DNA from: Asterias rubens
Taxonomy: Eukaryota; Echinodermata; Asteroidea; Forcipulatida; Asteriidae
Reading direction: 5' to 3'
Length of the DNA stretch: 64,000 nt
Assembly: GCF_902459465.1 (NCBI RefSeq)
Contig: NC_047067.1
Location: forward strand, 12,040,840 to 12,104,839
A model generated the notes under the pieces. It saw nothing but the letters and a program-made list of their open reading frames with translations, was not told the origin of the DNA and made no database searches. The translations under genes and the position numbers were made by a program. Of the stretch, positions 51,567-63,639 are shown piece by piece (within the stretch, counting starts at the first letter, position 1; every line of letters starts with the position of its first letter).

Positions 51567-52275
51567 GGCAGTACCATCGGTAATTGTCAAATACCAGTTT
51601 TCCCACTAGGTGTATCCCACCATATATTATGCGTGAATAAATAACAAATCTGTGAAGTTTTGACTCAATGGTCATCGAGGTAGCAAAACAATAATGTCCA
51701 AGAAAAACATCATTGCAATGCTATTTTTCTTTTCAAAACAGGTACAACTTGACAAAATTCACACACAAAATGTGTGATAGGCTTTCCGTTTTTTTGGCAA
51801 CCAGAAAGTTGCATGAATGTCAAATCTACCGTTACTTAATACAGGCAGAGAAAAGTTAATTTAGAAGAAAACAAAAAGTGTGATAATCTTACCCTCACTG
51901 AACGAACAAAGCTTATAAACGGTGACACGATAATGTGTTCAAATTGAAACTCAGCCCAAATTCTTCCCAAAGACGATCTGCTCGCTATGCAGATCAACAA
52001 CCCGCCCATGCAAACGCCTTGACGGTAATAAGTAAACTGAAATAAAAATTCTCTGGCGCTTTATTAAAAAAACATCGCGTTTCGGCCTTCCGAAAACGGT
52101 TTGTCAATTTAAATTCGTGTTGGTACTTGAAGTCGTTTGCAAGGACAAATCAATACTTGCGTTAATTGGGTAAAGTTACCAGGGCCCAGTCTCATGGCTC
52201 TGCTTACCGCCGAACTATCGGCTTACGATTACCATTCTCCGCTCTCTGTGAAAGCACCGAATTTCTGCGATGGCT

Positions 52276-52465
52276 GGGGCCAATCATTGAGCTGCTGAAG
52301 CACACAATTTACTTCAAGAAAAAAAAATAGCTTGCTTATTTATTGTACACATGTTACTGGCCAAGTTGCTTAAGACTGGTATTTAGCTGCTGTTTACTTA
52401 GCATAACAACTGAGTGGAATATTGGCTGGTTGTGTAATTTTGCTAAGCAAGGATTACTTTAGCTT
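52276..52465. repeat. Left part of a family D MITE, split by family B
   Basis: GGGGCCAATCATTGAGCTGC onward. The right end (GATAAGCAGCTCTATGAAAT, up to 52782) resumes after the family B insertion. Confidence 0.75.
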
Positions 52466-52736
52466 AAAGCCATTGGACCCTTTCGGTAAACAGTATTGTC
52501 CAAGGCCCACACTTCGTGTATCACAACTTATATATAAAATAACAAACCTGTGAAAATTTAGGCTCAATTGGTCGTCGGAGTCGGGAGAAAATAAAGGGAA
52601 AACCCACCCTTGTATCCGCGCGTTTCGCCGTGTCATGACATGTGTTTAAAATAAATCCGTAATTCTCGCTATCGAGAATTGATATTGTTTTACTGTTTTC
52701 TCAAAAAGTAAAGCATTTCATGGAATAATATTTCAA
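52464..52736. repeat. Truncated family B MITE
   Basis: Starts TTAAAGCCATTGGACCCTTT and stops at AATAATATTTCAAG. The last ~90 bases of the family are missing. Confidence 0.85.
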
Positions 52737-52789
52737 GATGTATAATGACTTGAAGCAATTTTTGTGATAAGCAGCTCTATGAAATTGAG

Positions 52790-53790
52790 AAGAATGCCTA
52801 GTAACGTGTATTACGCACGCACACATTGCAAATAATTCCCGCTATGCAATACGCTTGACATAAGCGCGAAAATTCCCTGCGTCCATAAGCGCCGATTCTC
52901 TGCTTACGGTAAGCAAGGCCATAAAACTCTACCCAGCCGTGATGATACAGTCAACAGTTGGAACCTTGCGCTCTGATTGGCGCCGAATGATTATCGACAA
53001 AAGCTTAATTTGATGACCTCAACATTGTCTACAGAGTCCTTTTTGATAAAGGAAACAAATTCTCTGCGACCTTCTTTCACCATTCAAAGGTCTCGGAGTC
53101 TGCAGTCGAAGCCCGCCCTCTGTTGCTATTGCACTGGCTTATCGAAAATAGACTGGTCTCTCTGTCCTTATGTGTGCACCATGGCACCCATACCCTATGT
53201 ATGCACCCCACTAAAGGAGAAACAGAGCGAGAGTCGAGCTCAATAATTTTATTTGTAGGTTCTCTAAATATTCTATTTTAGACTGATTTGAGAACCCAAG
53301 AAAAGGATGCAGTGTTTATTATTTTGCCCAATATTGTTACCTCGGGGTTGTTGACAACCAATTTTAGATATTTTGGATGACGTGAGCCTTAAAAATTGTT
53401 CATATGCTGAGAGAAGTATAGGGACATTTTTAAAGAGTGGTGCTCGAACGTTTGGAAAATTAATCTGGTTTAGGGGTGTTTTTATTTGCAGGCCGATTAA
53501 CTCGACGGGTACTTAGTCTGTGTCTCACCATGGTAAATTGATCACAGGATTGAAGTTCAATAGTCAATGAATAGTTTTCCATTTGCTGTAAAAAAAAAAA
53601 AATTAAATAATATTTAACATTTTGCACTGTTTGCTGTGGGAGTTTATTTAGTGGGGGTGTGCATGATGTTGCGTACAACAAGAAGACAGTGTAATATATG
53701 ACTGTGTACATACGTGTGTGAAATGACTCCCCGAGTGGAATGAGGGCGAGGTCAAAGGTACATTTGTACGGATCCGTACATCCGGTTAGG
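52790..53790. other. Unassigned stretch
   Basis: A minus-strand segment 53591-53526 has a long pyrimidine acceptor (TTTTTTTTTTTTACAG), an open frame (QMENYSLTIELQSCDQFTM) and a donor (ATG-GTGAGA). It could be a lone exon, but no partner exon was found. Confidence 0.3.
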
Positions 53791-54037
53791 CCAAGGCCCA
53801 ATTTCATGAAGCCTGTAAGCACACAAACTTGCTTAGCATGAAATTTCTTCCTTGCTAAAAACAGGATTACCAACCAAATTTTCATTTGTTGCATATTGCT
53901 TGATACTGGTATTCAGCTGTTGTTTGCTTAATCTTGAAAATCACGTGGACATTTGGTTGGTAATCCTGTTTTTAACAAGGAAGAAATGTCATGTTAAGGA
54001 CATTTTTGTGCTTACAGGCTTTATGAAATTGGGCCCT
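53790..54037. repeat. Hairpin MITE, family D
   Basis: AGGCCCAATTTCATGAAGCC to GGCTTTATGAAATTGGGCCC, nearly intact. Confidence 0.9.
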
Positions 54038-54527
54038 GGTATATGGCGTACTTCACGGAAGTGGGACGTCAGATGTTTTGGCTAAAGAAATGGTCGCTTA
54101 ACATTTTATACATCTTCAAGAAGTATTCGCCTCAACAAGAACACATTGTTTTTTTTTCCACCAGTTTTGACAGGTCAAGTGTTGAGCGCAGCTACGCTCA
54201 CACTGACTCAACGAACCTGTTCGAACAATCTCTCGAAACATTTGAAAATTATTGAATGAAATGACAAGCAATATTGCTTAAAAGGTGCACTTACTTAAAA
54301 TATTCATGTATTTTGTTTTCTATACCCAGTACATCTTGTATCTTGTATTTGTACATTTTGCATTTGAATATACCCATCAACACACCCTCTGCTCTTCATC
54401 TATCAATCTCATCCTAAGTAATAGGGTTTCAGAATTCATCACTGCATTAACCTATCTTTCTGAAAGTTTGAGTTATCTACCTTGTTTGGTAAAAACGTGC
54501 GCTGGGATTTGGGTTCTTTTTGTAACA

Positions 54528-54880
54528 CAAAACACAATATCCACAGATTTACATTAAACTTACACCGTTCGAAGATAATGATAGTAGAAAGTGTACCATA
54601 AAATATTAGTTGCTGAGGTGCTGTAGTTTTTGAGGAATGAGTAAAACAATGTCATGAAAATACGTCTTTACATGCTGAAATAATTTTCGTCTCATGTTCA
54701 GTGAGACGAAAAGTATTTTCATTACATTGTTTTACTCATTTCTCAAAAACTACAGCACCTCAGCAAGTAATGTTTTCAGGGAAGCTTTCTACTATCGTTA
54801 TCGTCAAACTGTGTAAGTTTAGTGCAAGTCTGTGGACATTGTGTTTGTTGTTCTTAAAAAAAATACATCCTTTATGACTT
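54528..54880. repeat. Long-stem hairpin element, family C
   Basis: Second copy. Arms GCTGTAGTTTTTGAGGAATG and CATTTCTCAAAAACTACAGC. The loop is lengthened to TCGTCTCATGTTCAGTGAGA. Confidence 0.85.
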
Positions 54881-54889
54881 TAGACCCTT

Positions 54890-56740
54890 TATGACGTTGA
54901 TATTATTATTATTATCCTCAAATAAAGAAACTGCACACAGATAACACGGTGGCAACTTCAAAACACCAAATAGTTTTAATTCAATCAAATATCAATATAA
55001 TTTTGTATAGAAGCTGTTACTTTTAATTACGGACATGCATTGTTGCCAATGTATGTCTTAATAAGACGACGTTACAGTCAGACAACTCATAAACAACCGA
55101 GCAACTCACCAATTTTAAAGAAAGATATATATTCCACTATTTACAACACTTGTAAATATTATAAACAATATATAGCTCTGAAATATTACATATAATTACA
55201 ATTCAAATCGTAGTCAACACTAATCTTGTAGCAACGGGCCATAAACACCACACAAAATGATGAATACATCAAAAGTACATCATGTCAAATGGAGTCATTC
55301 TTAAACTGACAAACCATCTTTTAATATTTATATAATGTTTAAAATATATCAGACTCACTTTCTCATTTTTAAAATTGTCCATTTTCATTACAAAATTTAT
55401 CTAAATTTTCTTTTTCCATATATTTCATAACATGATTTATAACCTAATAGAACTTTATACTCAGATATATAAAAATCACACAAAGATGAACAAACACAGT
55501 TGCGATTGAAAACATAATAAATGCATTTGATATAATAATGATTTCCGTTTCTTACTGTTCATCAGTGAGCCATTAGTTGACTCTTATCAAATAAATATTA
55601 TAAACTGACATACACAGAAGTGTCTGATAATTTGACAGATAGGCAAATTTGTTTTGTTAATTATGCAAATTTTTGTATTGAGTGCAGAGTTGGAGAAAAT
55701 AGTGTATAACTCGGTATGTATCAAGTGTTTGCTTCTTCTGGTCCAAATAATGGAGAGATCCAGAAAAAACAGGTGCCTGGGACAGAATTGGTCCAGTGGA
55801 CTTGCACAGAAATTCGGTTTTGGTTCAGAACTATGTGTTACTGAACATTATAAAACTGTCTGCTCAGAACATATAGGATCATTAATACCAATTTCATTTA
55901 CGTAGTTGAAAAAAGGGGTCCTTAATAATAAAAAAAATAATCATAAAATGGGGAGGAAAAAAAGTCAAAACAAAAATAAATGTTTTACTTAGTAAACGAA
56001 TGTTTCTTTTTGCCAAACAAAACGCTTAGATGACCACTCTTGATCAATAAACCCTATTTACTAGGAGCAAAAGGTAGTTTTACAAAATCCTTTGCACTGA
56101 GGACCTTAAGTTTCTGAGCAGACGACATGTCAGTTCAGTTTATGACCTTTACTTTGACCTTTTCGGTTGAATGGAAGAAGTTTCTATCTCGCAGCTGGTC
56201 AATCTTGCAGCCATTTTTTTGGCCCCTATTTGCATTTGGGTGTAAACGAAGCCAGTCACAGCTGCTATAGCGGTAGTATTCTGTGCTTAACAAGTTTTTG
56301 CGCTATACAGTCTTTATGAAACTGTGCACTGTGCCCTAATTTCTAAATGGCGTAAACCTTTTAACCTCTTAAAGTTCAAAAACTTATCACCACGCAAAGC
56401 AAATGATGAGGTAGTACGTACAACTCTCGAATGGAGTTTTCGTATGAGTGGGGTGTCTTTAACACCCGTTGAAACAGAGGACTTATGACACAAGGAAAAT
56501 TCGGGTATTTGTTCAGAGTAAGGTTGTCATTGCTTCGGTTTCTCGTTCAAAACCAATGTGAACGTCTCATTAGGAAAATCAGTACAAACATTGGGAGAAC
56601 AAAGAAAAGTCATCAATTTACGAGGATGGCAAACTGTTCCTTACATACTGGTGCTTGTGGGGTTCTGATAACAATGGACAACACAAGGCAATCTTAATAG
56701 GAACAATATACCCCACAATCAATTACTTTAGATATTATGG
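54890..56740. other. AT-rich intergenic stretch
   Basis: Very AT-rich around 54900-55600. A partial family D end lies near 56280-56335. No gene is seen. Confidence 0.5.
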
Positions 56741-56747
56741 GACAACA

Positions 56748-56995
56748 TGTCGTGGTCCAGCGGTTTAGAGCGCGAGACTCAGCAAGGTGTTTCTGATCAG
56801 CAGAGTGTGGGTTCGAGTCCCTTGTTTAGGCAAGACACCATGATGATTGGTCCTTCGGGTGGGACGTAAAGCCGTTGGTCCCGAGTGTTGTATATCGCAC
56901 GTAAAATAACCCAGTGCACAGTGAAAAGAGAATGGGTTCGCCCGCAAGTGTTCCTGTTTTGATTTTCTGTTTCAGCACCTTGTAAACCATACAGC
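56748..56995 (+). repeat. tRNA-derived SINE (family S3) with conserved middle
   Basis: Box A TGGTCCAGCGGTTTAGAGC and box B GGTTCGAGTCCC, then GGGACGTAAAGCCGTTGGTC and AAAATAACCCAGTGCAC. The middle block resembles conserved central domains shared by SINEs of many invertebrates; the domain name is not certain. The tail is ATTATTATAAG. Confidence 0.75.
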
Positions 56996-57034
56996 GCTAT
57001 TATTATAAGAAGCCACTATTATTAATACTATTAA

Positions 57035-57421
57035 TTAAAGCCAGTGGACACTATTGGTAATTGTTAAAAAAAAGTCTTCTTACTTGCTGTATCTCAACAT
57101 ATGCATAACAAAACAAACCTGTGAACATTTTAGCTCGATTGGTCGTCGGAGTTGCGAGATAACTATGAAAGAAAAAAACACCTTTGTTACACGAAGTTGT
57201 GTGCTTTCAGATGCTTGATTTCGAGACCTCATATTCTAAACTTGAGGTCTCGAAATCAAATTCGTGGAAAATGACTTCTTTCCCAAAAACTACGTTACTT
57301 CAGAGGGAGCCGTTTCTCACAATGTTTCATACTATCAACCTCTCCCCATTACATGATCCCAAGTAAGGTTTTATGCTCATAATTATTTTGAGTAATTACC
57401 AATAGTGTCCACTGCCTTTAA
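57035..57421. repeat. Hairpin MITE, family A
   Basis: TTAAAGCCAGTGGACACTAT to AGTGTCCACTGCCTTTAA, with the GATTTCGAGACCTC centre. Confidence 0.95.
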
Positions 57422-57631
57422 TAACAAAACAATGACCTCGGCCAACCTGGTCCTTTCGGGTGTACGTGTGGGGTGCGGCGGATATTATTTTTAGGACAGT
57501 GTTATTTTCACAATGGGTTACAAAGTGTGTAAGTGTGTAAAACTCCGAGTGCAGTTTAATTTCTATTCGAGATGAATGTTCACAAAATAATGTTTCAGAT
57601 CCAAATCATGGATGTAGTAAATGAATGGTTC

Positions 57632-58019
57632 TTAAAGACACTGGACACTATTGGTAATTGTCAAAGACCAGTGTTATCACTGGGTGTATCTCAACATATG
57701 CATAAAATAACAAACCTGTGAAAATTTGAGCTCAATTGATCGTCGAAGTTGCGAGATAATATTGAAAGAAGTAAATAACCCTTGTCACACGAAGTTGTGT
57801 GCGTTTAGATGGTTGATTTCGAGACCTCAAGTTCTAAATCTGAGGTCTCGAAATAAAATTCGTGGAAAATTACTTCATTCTCAAAGACTATGTCACTTCA
57901 GAGGGAGCCGTTTCTCACAATGTTTTATACTATCAACCTCTCCCCATTACTCTTCACCAAGTGAGGTTTTATGCTAATAATTATTTTGAGTAATTACCAT
58001 TAGTGTCCGCTGCCTTTAA
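57632..58019. repeat. Hairpin MITE, family A
   Basis: TTAAAGACACTGGACACTAT to AGTGTCCGCTGCCTTTAA. A different TIR element starts at the next base. Confidence 0.95.
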
Positions 58020-58532
58020 CCGGTGTGGCGGTTTCAGTCTTCCGCCGTGTTCAGTTTTCCGGGTGACGTAGCCGGACATTTCAACACGTTGTTCGAACGG
58101 TTTTAGCTTTCCGGCGTATTCAGTTTGACGTAGCCAGACAAAAATACCCTGGCAAGTACTGTAGTTCAGTGAAATAAAAAAAAATAACTAAACAAATACA
58201 ATAAAATAAAAAACGGTAATAAATAAATTTAATAAACTACGGAACCAGAATAATAAAAAATTCTTCTGATTCTCTGACGCTCGTTCGGTATAAATACAGG
58301 ATAATTTGCTTGGTCTTCACACCAAATTCTCTCATACGATCCATGCGTTCGCCGCTCGTTGTACTCGTGGACGCCGCCATGACAGCTACCGGAGAGTAAC
58401 ACGGATGACTCAATACGGCACTAAAAATGGACTACTTTCGCTTGCTGTGCGCAAGCATCGCATGACGTAATGTTACCGTATTTGGTCATTCGGAAAACTG
58501 AACACGGCGGAAAGTTGAAACCGCCACACCGG
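58020..58532. repeat. 513-bp TIR element (GC-rich ends)
   Basis: CCGGTGTGGCGGTTTCAGTC and GTTGAAACCGCCACACCGG, with a further 23 bp of inverted match (CCGCCGTGTTCAGTTTTCCG). No transposase is seen. Confidence 0.85.
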
Positions 58533-58687
58533 GACTATGCAATTCAAAAGCCGTACATAAAGGTTTACATATATTTTTTTTTTAAATTTCAACTGCATGC
58601 AGAATAGTATAAAGTGACATTATGGAAAACTAAGCATATTTGATTATTGGCTCACGATTAATAAACTGGATACGTGACGTCCAAATC

Positions 58688-58857
58688 ATGGACCTAATTT
58701 CACAGAGCTGCTTAAGCACCAAATAGCTTATGAGCACAACCACGTATGCTTACCATGTTCACTCATGTGTCATTTGCTGGTATCCTGCAGAGTTTTGCTA
58801 AGCAGAAAAACAGTAAGCAAAACCTGCTACTCAATCAGCTCTATACAATTTGGCCAA
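58688..58857. repeat. Hairpin MITE, family D (short)
   Basis: GACCTAATTTCACAGAGCTG to AATCAGCTCTATACAATTTG. Confidence 0.7.
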
Positions 58858-59275
58858 TGATCAGATCAAAGACTTTTATGGACATCGGGCACATTTTGAG
58901 CTGCAAAATAAATGTCCAAGCTCGATGAAACAGGTGTACATTTAAAGTAAGATCGTTAAAAACGGTGCAATATAATCAAGAATAAACCTTAAATAGGATT
59001 TAACCCACAATATAAAAATGTATGTAAACAATTATTCGTACAGTACTATAAAGTTTGTTTTACTTCATTGTGCTTATTCGACCTCAATTTATTCTTACGA
59101 TCGGTTGGAAGACGTCTCCCCTTGTCGGCAGTCTTATCAAAATTGACACATATTAATTTTGTGAAATACCAAGAGTACCAAAGTTCCAGCGCATTGTGCT
59201 CACTACATTGGAACTGCTTAAGCTTAAAAAGAAGCTAAGCACAATAAAATTATGCTGAGCTGGAAATGTTTGTGG

Positions 59276-60644
59276 TAGTCTTGGTGCAAGACGTTTCTCG
59301 TTTCCCACTCACCGCCCCGGAGAAACGTCTTGGTCCGTTTGCTGATCGCTCGGGAAATTCCGAGCACATTCCAACCATGCCGTGCTGCGCTAGGCCTGCA
59401 TAACTCTGACGTAGCAGTATCAGCATAATTTCCTACAGTCTGGTATCTGTACGTCTTCGGTGCAACGCAACCAGAAACAGCCAGGCTTCCTCGTATGTTA
59501 GTTGGTGTGTAGGGCTTGTATATTTACGTTCGTCTATATTTAATTTTTGTAAACATGATTGTTGCTGAACGATGTGTGAATTTTTGTAAGTGCAATTAAT
59601 TGAGGGGAATGGAATCTAAAAATGTTACGAACGAGGATGTTTAGCAACAGAGCTAACAAAAATAGATCGATGTACACGAACATGGGATTTTCTGGCATCT
59701 TTAGTCTTAGTCCAAAGGGTAACTTTGTAGGTAAAAATAATTATAGGGTCACAGTGCCTGAAAGTATTTATTATGCAGACAAAACTAAACACAATGTACA
59801 TACGAAACTTCCGTATCATACTCACACAGCTTGGTCAAAATCAACCGGTGGTCGACCACCATTAAATATCTAAGCCTATGAGTAATTTGACACGTCTTCG
59901 CGAAGACAAGAAGCCCAGCCACAACACCACGATGTCATTCGGTTGTGTACTGTGCATGTGTACATATGAAGGTACATGTACTGTACATGTCAGACATCCT
60001 TTGCCCACGCACTTGGCCACAATTAGACGTGACATTGTTCACAAGGTATTTATGGAGGACAATTTTGGCGAACGATTGTGATCTCTTCGCCCAATGCCAT
60101 ATTTATTTATTTTCGAAATAATGTGCAAATATACCCATACAATTAAGTAACAAGTTCTCTCATCTGCAAATGAAACACTCGACTCCTTGAGTGTTGCCGA
60201 TGCGGTCAGCAATATTGTTATAGTATTTTTTCACTGACTGACAATTTCTTCCCTCTAACAATCGATCGCAACCGCTGATCTCTAACTAATAATAACATAA
60301 AGATCAGGTGATCGCCTTTGCATGCGCAACAAAACGCACATGGTGTGTATTTCCCCGGGTTCCCGCCGTAGCATGATGCAGCGAGGCTTTTACTCGACAC
60401 GGGTGCATGCAAGTTACCAGGCTGGCCCGGTTGTCTGTTTCCAGTTGTGCGCGTGCGTAGTATTTTGTTGACCCACATGTTGAATATGTATGTCAGGTCA
60501 CATAACTCAAACATGCAAACGGACCAAGACGTTTCTCCGGGGCGGTGAGTGGACTATAAGTCAGGTGAGTCGGTGCGCGCGCTGTCGGTGAATTGGCCGC
60601 GGTGTGCGTGAAAGGGAAACGAGAAACGTCTTGCACCAAGACTA
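59276..60644. mobile_element. Mutator-like TIR transposon, 9-bp target duplication
   Basis: 1,369 bp flanked by TGTTTGTGG on both sides (59267-59275 and 60645-60653). The terminal 31 bp are a perfect inverted repeat starting TAGTCTTGGTGCAAGACGTT. A second perfect inverted block of about 38 bp (CCACTCACCGCCCCGGAGAA onward) lies just inside, separated from the terminal block on the right by about 60 extra bases. Each end carries two copies of the AAACGTCTT word, in opposite orientations. Nine-base duplications are typical of Mutator-like elements. No transposase is seen in the interior, so it is non-autonomous. Confidence 0.85.
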
Positions 60645-60949
60645 TGTTTGTGGGCGAGGCGAGATGAATATTGTGTGAGGAAGAGTGTTAACCTATTGAT
60701 ACTTTGATGAAACGCCAACAGACGAACTTGTTATAAATATATTTTTTTTCAATCATTATTGATACTATAACGATCAAAAGCCAAAATGATTAAAATTTTA
60801 CAAATTTATCATTCTATGTTACACAAATTAAGTGACACAAATTTTTCCACAAAGTAACTATTGACATGGTTTTTCCAAAAGTTCAAGAAAAAACCTGAAG
60901 GTTTTATAGAAAATCACTTGTCTGACATTCTTTGTTTCATAAAAAGATC

Positions 60950-62100
60950 GAATATTCGTTGTTCTTGTTGATCGAGATCCCTGATTGATACTTCTTTCTA
61001 GACCACACTGGTCTGGGTAGAACGTTCAATATTTTCGGTTCCGAGATTGGTTCCCCTATGCTATAAACTGGTTCTTGAGAGAACCAAAAAGTGTCTTTAA
61101 TCTTGTAGGTATGCCACACTAGCTACGGGTTTCCTCAGTGACTGTAACATGTTGGATACTTCTCACTATATACCACACTGTTCTATATACACCGGGAAGA
61201 TAGATTTTCAAAATATTTGGTTTCGAGACTGGTTCTCTCCCATAGTTATAAACAGGTTTTTGGTTTGCTACAAAGAACCGAAATGTGTCGTTATTATTGT
61301 GTAGTTATAAACAGGTTTTTGGTTTGCTACAAAGAACCGAAATGTGTCGTTATTATTGTGTAGGGTGTACAATATGGCTACGGGTTTCCCCAGTGACTGC
61401 AACATGTTGGGAAAAACTCCTCTTCCCTAATCTACTCAACTTTCAAGATGTTCAGTTTCAGACTGGGTCTCTCCCGATGCTATAAACTGGTTCTTGAGAG
61501 AACTGAATGTTGTCATTAATCTTGTAGGGTGTTCCACTATCGTCAGTGACTGCGACATGTTGGATACAACATACCACACTGATGTCAACTGTATGGGAAG
61601 AACTTTCAATACATTCGGTTCTGAGACTGGTTCCCTCCCGATGCTATAAACTGGTTCTTGAAATAACCGAAAAGTGTCGTAAATCCTGAAGGATGTGCCA
61701 CATAATAGCTAAGGGTTTCATCATTGACTGCGACATGATAGACACTTCTCTACACCACTCCGATCTAGTCAGCTGTGAGAGGTAACATTTTCAAGATATT
61801 CGGTTCCACGACTGGTTTACTCCCGATGCTATAAACTGGTTCTTGGGAGAACCGAAAGGTGTTGTTAATCTTGTAGGGTGTGCCACATATATAGCTACGG
61901 GTTTACTGAGTGAATGTGACAAGTTGGATACTTCTCTCATATACCACAATGATCTATAGTCAACTGGGAATGTTAACTTTTCAAGATATTCGGTTCCAAT
62001 ACAAGTCACTACCGATGCTATAAACTTGTTCTTCAAAGAGCCAAAAGGTATTTGTTAATCTTGCAGGGTGTGCCACATAGCTACGGGTTTCCTCAGTGAT
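60950..62100. repeat. ~196-bp satellite derived from the synaptotagmin 3' end
   Basis: About six diverged units. Copies of AGCTACGGGTTTCCTCAGTG(A) fall near 61121, 61377, 61530, 61708, 61893 and 62090. Each unit holds TTCGGTT, GATGCTATAAACTGGTTCTT and AATCTTGTAGGGTGTGCCAC. The last unit is the coding 3' end of the synaptotagmin-like gene. A 59-bp exact duplication (TTATAAACAGGTTTTTGGTT...) lies at 61244-61361. Confidence 0.85.
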
Positions 62101-62210
62101 TGTGACATGTCGTTCCAGTGGGTCTTGCCGAGTCCTGTGCACTCCGGCCCGATCACCACCGAGCCCATCTTCCCGCTCTGGCCCAAAAGGTCGTAGTCGA
62201 CTACAATCAT
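62055..62210 (-). CDS. Synaptotagmin-12-like terminal exon
   Basis: Acceptor GGTTTCCAG at 62219-62211; 52 codons including the stop. It is more GC-rich than its flanks. Its last ~55 coding bases are the part repeated in the adjacent satellite. Confidence 0.8.
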   Translation of the reverse strand: MIVVDYDLLGQSGKMGSVVIGPECTGLGKTHWNDMSQSLRKPVAMWHTLQD

Positions 62211-63397
62211 CTGGAAACCAGAACAAAAGGCACCAACAATGTTCATTTTGAATATTCAAAATGTCGCGAAGTTAAACAAGCATTATAATTTTTCACTAAG
62301 TGGGTGTTATGCTTCCTTCGATGTATGTACATGCGCAAAGTTGGCAACATTTGCAAATTAGAACGCACCCCAGCTTATTTATATGTTGGTAGCTCATTTT
62401 GCATGGTGGCATGACGCATTCGCCTTGGTGCGTCCGCATCTCTGACGAGTAAGGTATACGCATGCGTGAATGTAGCATATTTCACAGGGAAGGCTAACTC
62501 GTATATTAAAGACAGTGGACACTATTGGTAATTACTCAAAATAATTATTAACATAAAACCTTACTTGGTAACGAGTAATAGGGAGAGGTTGAAAATATAA
62601 AACATTGTGAGAAACGGCTCGCTCTGAAGTAACGTAGTTTACGAGAAAGAAGTAATTTTCCACGAATTTGATTTCAAGACCTCAAGTTTAGAATTTGAGG
62701 TCTCGAAATCAACCATCTGAAAGCACACAACTTCGTGTGACAGGGGTGTTTTTTCCGTTCATAGCTCAAATTTTCACAGGTTTGTTATTTTATGCATATG
62801 TTAAGATACACCGATTGAGAAGACTGGCCTTTGACAATTACCAATAGCGTCCACTGTCTTTAAAGGCACAAGACAGCTTTGGTAATCGTCAGTTGTCACT
62901 ACTCGTATCCCAACATATGCATAAAATAACTCAATTGGTCGTCACACTTGCAAGATAATAATGAAATAAAAAACTCCATTGATGCTCAAACTTGTGTGCG
63001 TTCAGATGCATAATAAAAGCTTCGGGCTGATGTATTTTATTATTGGAGTGAGAAATTACCTCTTTCTAAAAAACTATGGTACTTCAGAGGGAGCCGTTTC
63101 TCACGATGTGTTATACTATAAACAGCTCTCCATTTCTCGTTATCACGTATGCCTGAGTTTTTTTCTGCAATTATTTTGAGTAATTACCAAACGTGTACCT
63201 TTCCTTTAATTATTATCAAATCAAATCGAGCTACTTGATAAACCTTACCTCCAAACTGCTAGATTTCAGAGATGAAGCAGGGACATTAAAGATGATGGCC
63301 TCATTCCACACTGGATTACAAGTATTCTTTCTTACAGTTGTCTTCTTCTTCTTGAATCTTTTCCCTCCTTGTATGAGTGTCACTTTAACAAAGGGAT
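62055..63397 (-). CDS. Synaptotagmin-12-like gene, last two exons (C2B domain), partial
   Basis: Exon n-1 (63397-63249, phase 1-0) reads PFVKVTLIQGGKRFKKKKTT, NPVWNEAIIFNVPASSL. The last exon (62210-62055, phase 0) reads VVDYDLLGQSGKMGSVVIGP, THWNDM and SLRKPVAMWHTLQD before TAA. These are the second half of a C2B domain, with the polylysine strand and the C-terminal HW...WH(T)L signature. IIGP-like and S/T-L-R-(K/R)-P-V-(A/S)-M-W-H words fit SYT12 better than SYT1, 3 or 7 from memory. Synaptotagmins are vesicle-trafficking membrane proteins; SYT12 is a Ca-independent type. The start, transmembrane segment and C2A domain lie beyond 64000. Confidence 0.8.
62506..62863. repeat. Hairpin MITE, family A, abutting the next
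   Basis: TTAAAGACAGTGGACACTAT to CGTCCACTGTCTTTAA. The TTAA at 62860-62863 is shared with the next copy. It lies in the last intron of the synaptotagmin-like gene. Confidence 0.95.
62860..63209. repeat. Hairpin MITE, family A, alternative centre
   Basis: TTAAAGGCACAAGACAGCTT to GTGTACCTTTCCTTTAA. The centre is ATAATAAAAGCTTCGGGCTG. It ends 40 bp from the donor of the synaptotagmin-like exon at 63249. Confidence 0.85.
63249..63397 (-). CDS. Synaptotagmin-12-like penultimate exon
   Basis: Acceptor TTTTGGGTACCAG, donor TTGGAG-GTAAGG. The KRFKKKKTT stretch is the C2B polylysine strand used for lipid and effector contact in the family. Confidence 0.85.
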
Positions 63398-63639
63398 CTG
63401 GTACCCAAAAGACAATGACATAATGTTTAGTTTAGTTCTAGTTTAATACCTTTCTATTACGCACAGATATAAAAATACATTGTGACGCACAAGGGGAAAA
63501 CAGCACGCAAGCAAAATGGGAACCCTTGATCATGCCACGTGTGTCAAAACAAGATTGTTAATTTTAAATGAAGCCCTTGAGAAAGACTCTGCGATGGTCG
63601 AAACGTCAGGTCATTAAATATTTTTGCTGTTATACTTAG

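Noticed and set aside
53460..53894. 144-codon minus-strand reading frame
   Set aside because: Its first part is family D MITE sequence and the rest has no family features. Only a small splice-bounded segment in it is worth noting.
56748..56830. Functional tRNA gene
   Set aside because: The tRNA-like head continues into a conserved SINE body and lacks a good acceptor stem.
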